A program made the translations under genes and the position numbers. From Streptomyces brasiliensis (GTDB taxonomy: Bacteria; Actinomycetota; Actinomycetes; Streptomycetales; Streptomycetaceae), in the NCBI RefSeq assembly GCF_014647875.1, contig NZ_BMQA01000008.1:186001-250000 (forward strand): a stretch of DNA of 64,000 nt, read 5' to 3'. Position 1 is the stretch's first letter. Each line of letters opens with the position of its first letter. Under the pieces are notes generated by a model. It saw nothing but the letters and a program-made list of their open reading frames with translations, was not told the origin of the DNA and made no database searches. Of the stretch, positions 8,348 to 17,924 are shown piece after piece.

Positions 8348-9691
8348 TCACGCCCCCAGCGCCCGCGACACCGTATAGATCAGCAGGCCCGCCAGCGAGC
8401 CCACCACCGTGCCGTTGATGCGGATGAACTGCAGGTCTCGGCCGATATGGGCCTCGATCTTGCGGGTCGTGTGCTCGGCGTCCCAGCCGGCCACCGTATC
8501 GGTGATCAGGGACGTGATCTCCTTGCGGTACGTCGTCACCACGTGGACCGCTGCGCCCTCGACCCAGCTGTCCACCTTGTCCTGGACCTTGGGCTCGGTG
8601 GCCATGCGGGCGCCCAGTGACAGCAGCGCGGCCCGCACCCGCAGCCGCAGCTCGCTGCGCTCGTCCTCGGCCGCCGAGACGATCATGGATCGTACGGCCG
8701 TCCAGGCGGAGGCGATCAGGTCCTGGACCTCGCCACGGCCGAGCACCTCGCCCTTCAGCCGCTCCACGCGCGCCCGGGTGTCCGTGTCGGACTGCAGATC
8801 GGAGGCGAAGTCGCCGAGGAAGCGGTCGAGGGCGCCGCGCGCCGGGTGGGAGGGCATGTCCCGCATCTCGGTGACGAAGCGCAGCAGCTCCTTGTAGACG
8901 CGCTCGCCGACCTTCTTGTCGACGAAGCGGGGGGTCCAGCCGGGAGCCCCGCCCTGGACGGCGTCCATGACCTGTTCGTCGTGCAGGACGAGCCAGTCGT
9001 GGGCGCGGGCCACCACCAGGTCGACGACCCGCTTGTGCCCGCCGTCCGCGACGACCTTCTCCAGCATCTTCCCTATGCCGGGCGCGATCTCCTGGGCGTT
9101 CGCGCGCCGCGTGATCGCCTCGCCGACCACCGCCTGGACGTCCGAGTCACGCAGGACGGTCAGCGCGCCCCGCAGGGCCGTCGCCAGCTCCGCCGTCACC
9201 CGGTCCGCGTGCTCCGGCTCCGCAAGCCAGGCGCCGAGTCTGCTGCCGATGCCCACCGCGCGCAGCCGCTGGCGTACGACGTCCTGGGAGAGGAAGTTCT
9301 CGCCGACGAACTCGCCCAGGGAGATGCCCAGCTGATCCTTCTTGGTGGGGATGATCGCGGTGTGCGGGATGGGCAGGCCGAGCGGATGGCGGAAGAGGGC
9401 CGTGACCGCGAACCAGTCGGCCAGCGCGCCGACCATGCCCGCCTCGGCAGCCGCCGCGACGTACGCCGTCCAGGTGCCCGCCTCACCGTGCGAGCCCCAT
9501 CTCGCCAGGACGTAGACGACGGCCACGCACAGCAGCAGGCCGGTCGCCGTGAGCTTCATGCGCCGTACGCCGCGCTGCCGCTCCTCGTCGGCGGGCGTGA
9601 ACGCGGTCATGGTGCGGTGCGTGGGGGCGACGGCGCTGTCCCCCGGTGCCGTCTCCCGGTCCCTGTCCGTGCCCGTTTCCGTGCGTTCCAT
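8348..9691 (-). CDS. DUF445-family membrane protein
   Basis: This 447-residue protein starts at ATG 9691, preceded by GGTGGAG; the longer frame to 9805 has no support. A first span (about residues 50-70) is followed by the family motif VGALADWFAVTALFRHPLGLP and PHTAIIPTKKDQLG. A long helical, charged cytoplasmic or extracytoplasmic region follows (residues ~130-410), and the protein ends in a hydrophobic helix (GTVVGSLAGLLIYTVSRALG). This is the full DUF445 architecture. Its biochemical role is not established; the long helical domain suggests a structural or envelope function. It appears monocistronic. Confidence 0.85.
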   Translation of the reverse strand: MERTETGTDRDRETAPGDSAVAPTHRTMTAFTPADEERQRGVRRMKLTATGLLLCVAVVYVLARWGSHGEAGTWTAYVAAAAEAGMVGALADWFAVTALFRHPLGLPIPHTAIIPTKKDQLGISLGEFVGENFLSQDVVRQRLRAVGIGSRLGAWLAEPEHADRVTAELATALRGALTVLRDSDVQAVVGEAITRRANAQEIAPGIGKMLEKVVADGGHKRVVDLVVARAHDWLVLHDEQVMDAVQGGAPGWTPRFVDKKVGERVYKELLRFVTEMRDMPSHPARGALDRFLGDFASDLQSDTDTRARVERLKGEVLGRGEVQDLIASAWTAVRSMIVSAAEDERSELRLRVRAALLSLGARMATEPKVQDKVDSWVEGAAVHVVTTYRKEITSLITDTVAGWDAEHTTRKIEAHIGRDLQFIRINGTVVGSLAGLLIYTVSRALGA

Positions 9692-9905
9692 CTGCTCCAC
9701 CCGTTCGGCGATCCCCCACACATTGTCCCTTCCTGACCTACTCCCGGAACGGAACAGGAGTTCCCGACGTCTGTCGGGGCGGGGAATGCGGGCACGCATG
9801 TTCATGGCGGGGGCGTGTCAGATCTCCTCCGCTCATGGCGCATCATGGAGTGATCAAGATCGGGAGTCCGGGGGCTCCCGTCTCCGGAGGGGGAACAACA
9901 CAATC

Positions 9906-11270
9906 ATGACCAGGCGTCATGACGGGGGTGCGGGGGTGTCCCCCGCAAAGCACCGCGCCGTGCTCAGCGCGATCGTCGCGCTGATCCTGGGACTGTCCGC
10001 GGCGATCTACTTCGGCGTCGCGGCCGACGACGGCAGCCCCCTCGGCACCATCACCGACAACCGGGCGCACCGCGACTCCTCCGCCGCCCCCGTCTCCACG
10101 GGCACCTGGGTCGGCTCCTGGTCCGCCTCCCCCGCGGGTGCCGAGCCCGGCACGGAGACGACCGGTCTGGCGGGCCGCTCGGTGCGCAACGTCGTGCACG
10201 CGAGCGTGGGCGGCACCAGCGCCCGGATCACCCTGTCCAACCTCTACGGCCAGTCGCCGCTGGCCGTCACGCACGCCACCATCGCGGTCGCGGCCGGTGA
10301 CAACACGCCCCAGGCCGCCGCGGAGACGATGCGGCGGCTCACCTTCGGCGGCAGCACCAGGGTCGTCATACCGGCCGGCGGGCAGGTGCTCAGCGACGCC
10401 GTGCGCATCGCGATCCCGCACGACACGGACGTCCTGGTCACCACCTACTCCCCCACCGCGGCCGGACCGGTCACCTACCACCCGCACGCGCGGCAGCTGT
10501 CGTACGCCGCACTCGGCGACCGTACCGAGGACGCGAGCGGCGCGTCGTACACCGCGCTGACGCCGAACTGGCGTTATCTGACGGCCCTCGACGTGCTGAG
10601 CAACGAGTCAGACGGCACCGTCGTCGTCCTCGGCGACTCGCTCACCGACGGCATCACCTCCACCGAGGGCGCCAACCACCGCTGGCCGGACGTTCTTTCG
10701 GACCGGCTGCACGCGGCACTGGCGAGCGGCGCGGAGCTGCCCCGCTACAGCGTCGTCAACCAGGGCATCAGCGGAAACCAGATCCTGGCGAACGGTCTCG
10801 GCCGCCCCGCCGACAACCCGAGCGGGCTGAGCCGCTTCGGCCGTGACGTCCTGTCCCGGACCAACGTCAAGGTCGTGGTCGTCGACCTCGGCGTCAACGA
10901 CATCCTGCGCAACCCGAACCTCGCCGACCCGGACCGGATCGTCGAGGGCCTGCGCACCCTCGTCCGCCAGGCGCACGCCCGCGGTCTCAAGGTCGTCGGC
11001 GCCACCCTGATGCCCTTCGGCGGCCACCGGGGCTACACCCCGGCCAAGGAAGCGGTACGGCAGCAGATCAACGCGGAGATCCGGGCGGGGCGGGTCTTCG
11101 ACGCCGTGGTCGACTTCGACCGGGCCCTGCGCGATCCGTACGACCCGCGCAAGCTGGGCCCGGCGTACGACTCCGGCGACCATCTGCACCCCAGCGACAA
11201 CGGCTACCAGCAGATGGCGGACACCTTCGACCTGCGGAAACTCAAGGGAGCCGGGCAGGCCGAGCTGTAG
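9906..11270 (+). CDS. Secreted SGNH/GDSL hydrolase
   Basis: This 454-residue protein starts at ATG 9906, with GGAGGGGG about 12 bases upstream. Residues about 17-40 form an N-terminal hydrophobic signal anchor. The N-terminal half (WVGSWSASP onward) is a beta-rich module typical of large actinobacterial SGNH hydrolases. The catalytic half contains block I VVVLGDSLTDG (nucleophile Ser), block II NQGISGNQIL, block III LGVNDI and block V DHLHPSDNGY (catalytic Asp/His). This predicts an extracellular esterase, lipase or carbohydrate deacetylase; the substrate is undetermined. A 29-nt repeat array lies downstream. Confidence 0.9.
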   Translation: MTRRHDGGAGVSPAKHRAVLSAIVALILGLSAAIYFGVAADDGSPLGTITDNRAHRDSSAAPVSTGTWVGSWSASPAGAEPGTETTGLAGRSVRNVVHASVGGTSARITLSNLYGQSPLAVTHATIAVAAGDNTPQAAAETMRRLTFGGSTRVVIPAGGQVLSDAVRIAIPHDTDVLVTTYSPTAAGPVTYHPHARQLSYAALGDRTEDASGASYTALTPNWRYLTALDVLSNESDGTVVVLGDSLTDGITSTEGANHRWPDVLSDRLHAALASGAELPRYSVVNQGISGNQILANGLGRPADNPSGLSRFGRDVLSRTNVKVVVVDLGVNDILRNPNLADPDRIVEGLRTLVRQAHARGLKVVGATLMPFGGHRGYTPAKEAVRQQINAEIRAGRVFDAVVDFDRALRDPYDPRKLGPAYDSGDHLHPSDNGYQQMADTFDLRKLKGAGQAEL

Positions 11271-11349
11271 GCAGCCGAGTCTTGGGGCACGGCGAGCCAT
11301 GAGGCACGCGCCTGGCTCACGACAGGCGCGGCGGCCGGTCAGCGGTCCC

Positions 11350-11575
11350 GGCGGCAGCCGTCAGCGCCCTGGTGAGCAGGGGCGGCCGTCACAACTCCCG
11401 GTGAGCGGGGGCGGCCGTCACAACTCCCGGCGAGCAGGAGCAGCCGTCACAACTCCCGATCAACAGAAGCGGCCATCACAACTCCCGGCGAGCAGGAGCA
11501 GCCGTCACACTCCCGATCAACAAAAGCGGCCGTCACGACTCCCGGCAGGCCCGGCGGCAGCCGTCAGTGCTCCCA
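11350..11575. repeat. Tandem array of ~29-nt degenerate repeats
   Basis: About seven to eight head-to-tail copies of a ~29-nt unit with core GCGGCCGTCACAACTCCCGG fill the space between the SGNH hydrolase and the convergent DUF1707 gene. Clear copies begin near 11381, 11410, 11439, 11468, 11497 and 11525. Tails alternate between a GCGAGCAGG type and an ATCAACARA type, so a higher-order period of about 58 nt is also visible. The last copies run into the 3' end of the DUF1707 gene. The period is not a multiple of three and no unique spacers separate the copies. Confidence 0.85.
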
Positions 11576-12316
11576 GTGCCGCCGCTCCCGGTCCTCCCAG
11601 CGGTGGCGGGCGCCCCGGTCCCGCTCCGTCAGCTCGCGGCGCTCACGCCTGCGGTCCAGCCGTTCCTGCCGGCGCTCCTCCTTGAGGCGCTGCCGCTCGG
11701 CGCGCGTGACCTTGCGTTCCACGCCGACGCCGCCCCAGAAGGCGAACCCGGTCACGACCACGCGCGGGGCGCCGGGGTCGCCCGGCACGCCCGCCTCGCG
11801 CTGGTCGAAGCCGCCCATGATCCCCAGGCCCTTGACGACGACCTCGACGCCCGGCGGCACGATGATCTGCATCCCACCCATGATCGCCACGCAGTTGATC
11901 TCCACCTCGTGCTCGGCGAAGTTCGCCTCGCGCAGGTCGAGCTCCCCGCCGCCCCAGAAGGCGAAGCAGGTGAAGCGCTTCGGCACCGTCCAGCGGCCCT
12001 TGCGCTGGAAGCCGGACATGATGGCCACGGCCCCGGCCGAAGAGCCCTCGCCGCCGACGATCCGGCTCGCCCAACTCCCGCTCTCGGCAGGCTCCTTGTT
12101 CAAGGACACGACCGGCGGCGCCACCGCGCCCGCGCCGGGCAGGTCGCGGGTGAGCGGCGTCAGCTCTCCGTAGGTGCGTGCCTTGTACGTCGCTTCGAGC
12201 CGTTCCTCGAACTCCTCCATGTCGAGCCGCCCTTCCGTGAGGGCGTCCCGCAGGACCTCGGCGACTCGCTCACGGTCGGCGTCGGAGGCACGCAGCTCCG
12301 GGGCATCGTCGGTCAT
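11564..12316 (-). CDS. DUF1707/LiaF-like protein
   Basis: This 250-residue protein has an N-terminal DUF1707 domain (residues ~8-55: RASDADRERVAEVLRDALTEGRL, then EEFEERLEATYKARTYGEL). It is followed by a beta-rich cell-wall-active-antibiotics-response (LiaF C-terminal-like) domain with repeated IMGG and FAFWGG turns. The C-terminal ~50 residues are a highly charged Arg/Glu helix (RRQERLDRRRERRELTERDR). There is no membrane span. The family is linked to envelope-stress sensing, though the role of this copy is unknown. The last bases overlap the end of the 29-nt repeat array. Confidence 0.82.
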   Translation of the reverse strand: MTDDAPELRASDADRERVAEVLRDALTEGRLDMEEFEERLEATYKARTYGELTPLTRDLPGAGAVAPPVVSLNKEPAESGSWASRIVGGEGSSAGAVAIMSGFQRKGRWTVPKRFTCFAFWGGGELDLREANFAEHEVEINCVAIMGGMQIIVPPGVEVVVKGLGIMGGFDQREAGVPGDPGAPRVVVTGFAFWGGVGVERKVTRAERQRLKEERRQERLDRRRERRELTERDRGARHRWEDRERRHWEH

Positions 12317-12349
12317 ACAGAGCAGCCTACGAGTTCCCCCGGCCCAGGG

Positions 12350-13354
12350 CTACGAGACCGCTTTCTCCGCTTCCCCCGCTTCCGCGCCCGCGTCCGCGTC
12401 AGCGTACATCCGCGCGATCACCGCCTCGATGTCCGGCTCCCGCACCGACAGATCCACCAGCGGATACTCCGCCGCGATCCGCGCCACCAGCGGCGCCGCC
12501 GACGCGGACGCCGGGAAGGCCAGCCACTGGCGCGGTCCCTCCACCCGTACGACCCGCGCCCCGGGCACCTCGACCGGAGGCAGCTCCCGTTCCAGGTCCA
12601 CCACCAGGGTCCGCTCGCTCTCGCCCGCCTCGTGCAGCCCCGTGAGCGGGCCGTCGTACATCAGGCGCCCGTGATCGATGACCATCACACGCGAGCACAA
12701 CTGCTCGATGTCCTGGAGGTCGTGCGTGGTCAGCAGGACCGTCGTGCCGCGGTCGGCGTTCAGCTCGCGCAGAAAGCCGCGCACCTTGGCCTTGGAGATC
12801 ACGTCGAGGCCGATCGTCGGCTCGTCGAGGTAGAGGACCTCCGGGTCGTGCAGCAGCGCCGCCGCGATGTCGCCGCGCATGCGCTGGCCGAGGGAGAGCT
12901 GGCGCACCGGGACGTCCAACAGGTCGGTGAGTTCGAGGAGTTCGACGCAGCGGTGGAGGTTCTCGCGGTAACGGGCGTCCGGGATGCGGTACATGCGGTG
13001 CGCGAGACGGTAGGAGTCGATCAGCGGCAGGTCCCACCACAGGGTCGTGCGCTGCCCGAACACCACGCCGATGCGGTGGGCCAGCCGCGTGCGGTCGCGG
13101 GACGGGTCGATGCCGGCCACCCGCAGCCGGCCGCCGCTCGGGGTGAGGATGCCGGTCAGCATCTTGATCGTGGTCGACTTCCCGGCGCCGTTCGGGCCGA
13201 TGTAGCCGACCATCTCGCCGCGCGCCACGGTGAAGGAGATCGAGTCGACGGCGCGCACCTGCCGCCGCTCCCGCTTCAGGAAGCCGGTCTTCCTGCGCAC
13301 GTCGAAGACCTTCTCGACGCCGTCGAGTTCGATGAAAGCGCCGTCCACTGCCAT
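12350..13354 (-). CDS. ABC exporter ATP-binding subunit
   Basis: This 334-residue ATPase starts at ATG 13354. Walker A is GPNGAGKST (near residue 47), the signature is LSLGQRMRGD, Walker B is VLYLDEPT, and the H-loop is THD. The ~90 residues after the nucleotide-binding core form an extra domain. It belongs to the group of ABC-2 exporters that pair one ATPase with two related permeases, both encoded immediately upstream here. The seven-base gap to the first permease implies an operon. The exported compound is unknown. Confidence 0.9.
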   Translation of the reverse strand: MAVDGAFIELDGVEKVFDVRRKTGFLKRERRQVRAVDSISFTVARGEMVGYIGPNGAGKSTTIKMLTGILTPSGGRLRVAGIDPSRDRTRLAHRIGVVFGQRTTLWWDLPLIDSYRLAHRMYRIPDARYRENLHRCVELLELTDLLDVPVRQLSLGQRMRGDIAAALLHDPEVLYLDEPTIGLDVISKAKVRGFLRELNADRGTTVLLTTHDLQDIEQLCSRVMVIDHGRLMYDGPLTGLHEAGESERTLVVDLERELPPVEVPGARVVRVEGPRQWLAFPASASAAPLVARIAAEYPLVDLSVREPDIEAVIARMYADADAGAEAGEAEKAVS

Positions 13355-13361
13355 ACGTCCC

Positions 13362-14183
13362 TCAGCTCCCCGTACTCCGATACGACCGAAGACCCGCCCG
13401 CCACGCCAGCCCGGCCAGGGCACAGCACGCCACCGCCACCAGCGGCGGGGTGAACGCCGTCCACTCCGGCAGGCCGAGCGGATACGGCCGCCCCAGCACG
13501 AAGCTCGCGGGCAGCCAGTTGACGAAGGCCAACGGCAGCACGAACGTCACCCCGCGCACCAGTTCCTTCGCGAACACGGTGGGCGGGTACTGCAGCAGCG
13601 TCGTACCGCCGTACGTGAACGCGTTCTGCACCTCCGAGGCGTCCTGCGCCACGAACTGGAACGCCGCCCCCGCCACGAACACCGCACAGAAGATCCCCGC
13701 CCCGCTGACCAGCATCACCGGCATCAGCAGCAGCTTCGCCGGCGTCCAGGCGATATGGACCGTCGCCAGCGCGTAGCCGAGGACCAGCGCGCCCTGCGTG
13801 AGCCGGCCGAGGCGGCGCAGCGCGAACCGGTCGGCCGCCAGCTGCGCCAGCACCGGCGCCGGACGCACCAGCAGGGTGTCCAGCGTGCCGTCGCGCACCC
13901 GGCGCCCCAGCCGGTCCATCGAGCCGATCCCCAGGTCGGCGATGCCGAACGAGACGCCGGAGAGGCCGTACAGGAAGGCGACTTCGGACAGCGAGTACCC
14001 GCCCAGCGCGTCGACCTGGGAGAACATCAGGGCGATCGTCACGAAGTCGAGGAACGTCATCGCGAAGTTGCCCACCGCCGTCATGACGAACGAGGCACGG
14101 TAGGCCATCGTGGAGCGGATCCACATCCCGGCGATCAACCGGTACGCGCGCAGCCCCTGCACGAGCCTGCTGTCCTCAGCCAC
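13362..14183 (-). CDS. ABC-2-type permease, first of pair
   Basis: This 273-residue protein has about six membrane spans. It contains the family-typical segment FLYGLSGVSFGIADLGIGSMDRL followed by RVRDGTLDTLLVRPAPVL. It resembles the ABC-2 permeases that function as heterodimers with a paralogous subunit. Its start overlaps the stop of the next permease by eight bases, so translation is probably coupled, and its stop is seven bases before the ATPase gene. Confidence 0.87.
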   Translation of the reverse strand: MAEDSRLVQGLRAYRLIAGMWIRSTMAYRASFVMTAVGNFAMTFLDFVTIALMFSQVDALGGYSLSEVAFLYGLSGVSFGIADLGIGSMDRLGRRVRDGTLDTLLVRPAPVLAQLAADRFALRRLGRLTQGALVLGYALATVHIAWTPAKLLLMPVMLVSGAGIFCAVFVAGAAFQFVAQDASEVQNAFTYGGTTLLQYPPTVFAKELVRGVTFVLPLAFVNWLPASFVLGRPYPLGLPEWTAFTPPLVAVACCALAGLAWRAGLRSYRSTGS

Positions 14184-14982
14184 CCTGCACCACCACCCTG
14201 CGCGTGGCCACCGACTGCAGCAGCCGCCCCGCCGCGAACAGCACCACCGCCCACGCCCCCTGGAAGGCGTACGTGGCGAGCGGGTCCGCGTGCCCCAGCA
14301 GCACGTCCGCCGGTGCCTGGAGCAGCGACGACCACGGCAGGAGCCGTACCACCTCGCCGAGCGCGCCCGGGAAGACGTTCAGGGGCAGCAGCATCCCCGA
14401 GCAGAACAGCCCGACGAGCCACGCCATCTGCGCCGTGCCCGCGCCGTCGAGCAGCCAGAACGCGCTCAGCGCCACCAGGAAGCGGATCCCGAAACCGACC
14501 AGCATCGCCAGCACGATCGCAGCGAAGAACGCTGCCCACCGCGCGGCGGACGCGGGCAGCGCCATCGGGAAGAACAGCGCCCCGAACAGGAAGGGCACCA
14601 CGCCCCGGCCGATCAGCTGGAAGAAGGCCCGGCCCAAGTCCGAGGCCAGCCACCATAGTTGGAGATCGGCAGGACGGTACAGGTCGATCGCGACGTCGCC
14701 GGTGCGGATGCGCTCCATCAGTTCCTCCTCGACTCCGCCGCCGCCGATCGCGAGCGTGGACAGGAAGGCCTGACCGAGCCACACGTAGGTGACCGCCTGC
14801 GCCTGGTCGTAGCCGCCCAGGTGCGGCTTCTGGTCCCACAGGGCCAGGTAGGTGTACACGAGGATCAGCCCGAAGACCGTGTTGGTGAACACCCCGGCCG
14901 CCGTCGCCGCCCGATACGTCGTATATCGCCTGAAACTCCCCGCCGCGACGGCCGCGTACAACCGTGCAGCGCCCACATCCAT
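14176..14982 (-). CDS. ABC-2-type permease, second of pair
   Basis: This 268-residue protein starts at ATG 14982. It has about six spans and segments parallel to its neighbour (YVWLGQAFLSTLAIGGGGVEEEL, then RIRTGDVAIDLYRPADLQ), consistent with a duplicated permease half. It is the first gene of the three-gene operon, permease-permease-ATPase. Its promoter must lie in the 196-base region shared with the divergent penicillin-binding protein gene. Confidence 0.87.
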   Translation of the reverse strand: MDVGAARLYAAVAAGSFRRYTTYRAATAAGVFTNTVFGLILVYTYLALWDQKPHLGGYDQAQAVTYVWLGQAFLSTLAIGGGGVEEELMERIRTGDVAIDLYRPADLQLWWLASDLGRAFFQLIGRGVVPFLFGALFFPMALPASAARWAAFFAAIVLAMLVGFGIRFLVALSAFWLLDGAGTAQMAWLVGLFCSGMLLPLNVFPGALGEVVRLLPWSSLLQAPADVLLGHADPLATYAFQGAWAVVLFAAGRLLQSVATRRVVVQGG

Positions 14983-15178
14983 CGACCTCCCGACCGCCCG
15001 GCACACAAGCGCAGGAGCCTAATGGGCCCACGGCGCGGCGGGCCACGCATTTTCCGCGCGGAAGCGTGCCGAAAACCGGGAACGGAACGCTTGGTGCGAG
15101 AGTCTTCAACAGAGGGCGCAGAAGGCGTTACGAGGCGTACACGACCGTACGCGACGAAAACAGGAGTCCGTGCACGAC

Positions 15179-17563
15179 ATGAGCGACGAGCCGCAGCCGC
15201 AACAGCCGACACCGCCGAAGAGGCCGAAGCGTACGGGCTGGCGGCGGCTGATCCCGACCTGGCGCATGGTGCTCGGCGGCTTCTTCACCGCCGTACTCCT
15301 CGTGATCGGCCTGTTCCTCCTCGGCTACTCCCTGGTGCAGATCCCGTCGGCCAACGCCCTCGCCGTCAAACAGAGCAACGTCTTCCTCTACGCCGACGGC
15401 ACTCAACTGGCCCGCGACGGCGAGGTCAACCGGGAGAACGTCACCCTCGCCCAGATCTCCAAGGACGCCCAGCACGCCGTACTGGCCGCCGAGGACCGGG
15501 ACTTCTACACCGAGTCCGCCATCGACCCCCAGGCCATGCTGCGCGCCGGCTGGAACACGGCCACCGGCAAGGGCAAGCAGTCCGGCTCCACCATCACCCA
15601 GCAGTACGTGAAGAACTACTACCTGGCACAGGAACAGACCGTCACCCGCAAGGTGAAGGAGTTCTTCATCGCCATCAAGCTGGACCGCAACGCGTCCAAG
15701 GACGAGATCCTCGAGGGCTATCTCAACACCAGCTACTTCGGCCGCAACGCCTACGGCATCCAGGCCGCCGCCCAGGCCTACTACGGCAAGGACGCGCGCG
15801 ACCTCGACCCGGCCCGCGCCGCCTACCTCGCCGCGCTCGTCAACGCGCCCAGCGAGTACGACGTCGTCGCCCACCCGGAGAACAAGGCCAGGGCCGTGGC
15901 CCGCTGGAACTACGTCCTGAGCGGCATGGTCGAACAGGGCTGGCTCAGCCCGACCGAACGGGCCGGCCTGAAGTTCCCGATGCCGAAGGAACAGACCCTC
16001 TCCACCGGCCTGTCCGGACAGCGCGGTTACATCGTCGAGGCGGTCAAGCACTACCTCATCACCCACGACATCGTCGACGCGGACGAACTGGCCGCCGGCG
16101 GCTACCGCATCACCACCACCCTCGAGAAGGACAAGCAGAACGCCTTCGTCAAGGCGGTCGTCGACCAGCTGATGTCCAAGCTCGACAAGAAGGAGCGCGA
16201 GGCCGACACGTACGTCCGCGCGGGCGGCGCCTCCGTCGACCCCAAGACCGGCAAGATCGTCGCCATGTACGGCGGCGTCGACTACGTGAAGCAGTACACG
16301 AACGGCGCGACACGCGGGGACTTCCAGGTCGGCTCCACCTTCAAGCCCTTCGTGTTCACGTCGGCGGTGGAGAACGGCTCGACCACCCAGCGCGGGCAGG
16401 CCATCACCCCCAACACCTACTACGACGGCACCAGCAAGCGCCCCGTGCAGGGCTGGAACGGCGGGCTGTACGCCCCCGAGAACGAGGACTCCAAGTCGTA
16501 CGGCGAGATCACCGTGCGCCACGCCACCGACCTGTCGGTGAACGCGGTGTACGCGCAGATGGCCGTCGACGTCGGCCCCGCCAAGGTGAAGCAGACCGCC
16601 GTCGACCTCGGCATCCCGGCCGACACCAAGGACCTCTCGCCCACCCCGTCCATCGCGCTCGGCACCGCCACCGCCAGCGTCCTGGACATGGCCGAGGCGT
16701 ACGCGACACTCGCCAACCACGGCCGCCACAGCACGTACACGATGGTCCAGAAGGTCACCAAGGACGGCACCGAGGACGTCGAACTGCCCGAGCAGGAGAC
16801 CCGGCAGGCCGTCAGCCGCGAGGCCGCCGACACCACGACGTCCATGCTGCGCGGCGTCGTCGACAGCGGTACCGCGACCGCCGCCCTGGCCGCCGGCAGG
16901 CCCGCCGCAGGCAAGACCGGTACGGCCGAGAATGACACGGCGGCCTGGTTCGCGGGCTACACCCCCGACCTCGCCACGGTCGTCGCCGTGATGGGCCAGG
17001 ACCCGGTGACGGCCAAGCACGTACCGCTGTACGGCGCGCTGGGCCTGGCCCGCATCAACGGCGGCGGACCGCCCACCCAGATCTGGGCCCAGTACACCAA
17101 GGACGCGCTGCAGGGCGAGCCGGTCACCGACTTCCAGCTCCAACTCCAGCCCGGCGCGGACCAATTCGAACCCCCGACCGCCGATCCCTCGGACGAACCC
17201 GGCTACGGCGGCCAGGACGACGGCGGCACGGGCTTCTACGGCGGCGAGGACAACGAGGGCCAGTCCCAGGGCCAGACCGGCGGCTCGGACGACGGCGGCA
17301 CGACGGACGGCGGAGGCACGACGGACGGCGGCGCGACGGACGGGGGCTCGACCGACGGCGAACCCGTCGACGGAGGCACGACGACCGACGGCGGGACCAC
17401 GGACGGCGGGACCACGGGCGGTGCCACCGACGGCGGCACGACGGACGGCGGCACGACCACGGGCGCAACGGGCGGAACGGGCGGCACCACCGACGGCAGC
17501 ACGGCAGGCACGACGGTCGGCCCGGGCGGCCCGCAGCCGACCCGTTCACCCCTCAGACCGTGA
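15179..17563 (+). CDS. Class A penicillin-binding protein (transglycosylase/transpeptidase)
   Basis: This bifunctional peptidoglycan synthase has about 794 residues. A short cytoplasmic tail precedes a membrane anchor (~30-55). The GT51 transglycosylase domain has AEDRDFYTE, GGSTITQQYVKNYY-type sequence, and the EGYLNTSYFGRNAYGIQAAA block. The transpeptidase domain has SxxK in GSTFKPF, SxN in SVNAVYA and KTG in GKTGTAEN. The C-terminal ~120 residues are low-complexity Asp/Gly/Thr repeats (DGGTTDGG type). GTG 15170 is a second possible start; AGGAG at 15162 is short-spaced to GTG and long-spaced to ATG. Confidence 0.93.
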   Translation: MSDEPQPQQPTPPKRPKRTGWRRLIPTWRMVLGGFFTAVLLVIGLFLLGYSLVQIPSANALAVKQSNVFLYADGTQLARDGEVNRENVTLAQISKDAQHAVLAAEDRDFYTESAIDPQAMLRAGWNTATGKGKQSGSTITQQYVKNYYLAQEQTVTRKVKEFFIAIKLDRNASKDEILEGYLNTSYFGRNAYGIQAAAQAYYGKDARDLDPARAAYLAALVNAPSEYDVVAHPENKARAVARWNYVLSGMVEQGWLSPTERAGLKFPMPKEQTLSTGLSGQRGYIVEAVKHYLITHDIVDADELAAGGYRITTTLEKDKQNAFVKAVVDQLMSKLDKKEREADTYVRAGGASVDPKTGKIVAMYGGVDYVKQYTNGATRGDFQVGSTFKPFVFTSAVENGSTTQRGQAITPNTYYDGTSKRPVQGWNGGLYAPENEDSKSYGEITVRHATDLSVNAVYAQMAVDVGPAKVKQTAVDLGIPADTKDLSPTPSIALGTATASVLDMAEAYATLANHGRHSTYTMVQKVTKDGTEDVELPEQETRQAVSREAADTTTSMLRGVVDSGTATAALAAGRPAAGKTGTAENDTAAWFAGYTPDLATVVAVMGQDPVTAKHVPLYGALGLARINGGGPPTQIWAQYTKDALQGEPVTDFQLQLQPGADQFEPPTADPSDEPGYGGQDDGGTGFYGGEDNEGQSQGQTGGSDDGGTTDGGGTTDGGATDGGSTDGEPVDGGTTTDGGTTDGGTTGGATDGGTTDGGTTTGATGGTGGTTDGSTAGTTVGPGGPQPTRSPLRP

Positions 17564-17567
17564 CCGC

Positions 17568-17888
17568 TCAGTGACCGGAGGTCGCCTTCAGTCCCACGAC
17601 GGCGACCAGCAGCAGGCCCACGAAGAACACCCGCGCGGCGGTGACCGGCTCCCCCAGCACCACCATCCCGAGCACCGCCGCCCCGGCCGCACCGATGCCC
17701 ACCCACACGCCGTAGGCGGTACCGATGGGCAGGGAGCGGGCGGCGTACGACAGCAGCAGCATGCTGGCGACGATGCCGGAACCGGTGAGCAGACTGGGGA
17801 CGGGCCGGGTGAAGCCGTCGGTGTACTTCATCCCGATCGACCAGCCGACCTCGAGCAGACCGGCGACGACGAGCAGAACCCAGGCCAT
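17568..17888 (-). CDS. sugE: SMR-family guanidinium exporter
   Basis: This 106-residue, four-helix small multidrug resistance protein starts at ATG 17888 with GGAGGTG upstream. The essential membrane glutamate is Glu13 in LLEVGWSIGMKYTDGFTRP, the signature of the Gdx/SugE subtype rather than the EmrE subtype. Gdx members export guanidinium in exchange for protons. The guanidine-III riboswitch directly upstream independently supports this substrate. A single SMR gene implies a dual-topology homodimer. Confidence 0.92.
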   Translation of the reverse strand: MAWVLLVVAGLLEVGWSIGMKYTDGFTRPVPSLLTGSGIVASMLLLSYAARSLPIGTAYGVWVGIGAAGAAVLGMVVLGEPVTAARVFFVGLLLVAVVGLKATSGH

Positions 17889-17924
17889 GGGGGCACCTCC
17901 GAGACGGACGACAGCAGTCGGACG

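Noticed and set aside
11350..11575. Possible CRISPR array in the 29-nt repeats
   Set aside because: The repeats abut each other with no unique spacers and no cas genes are present in the window.
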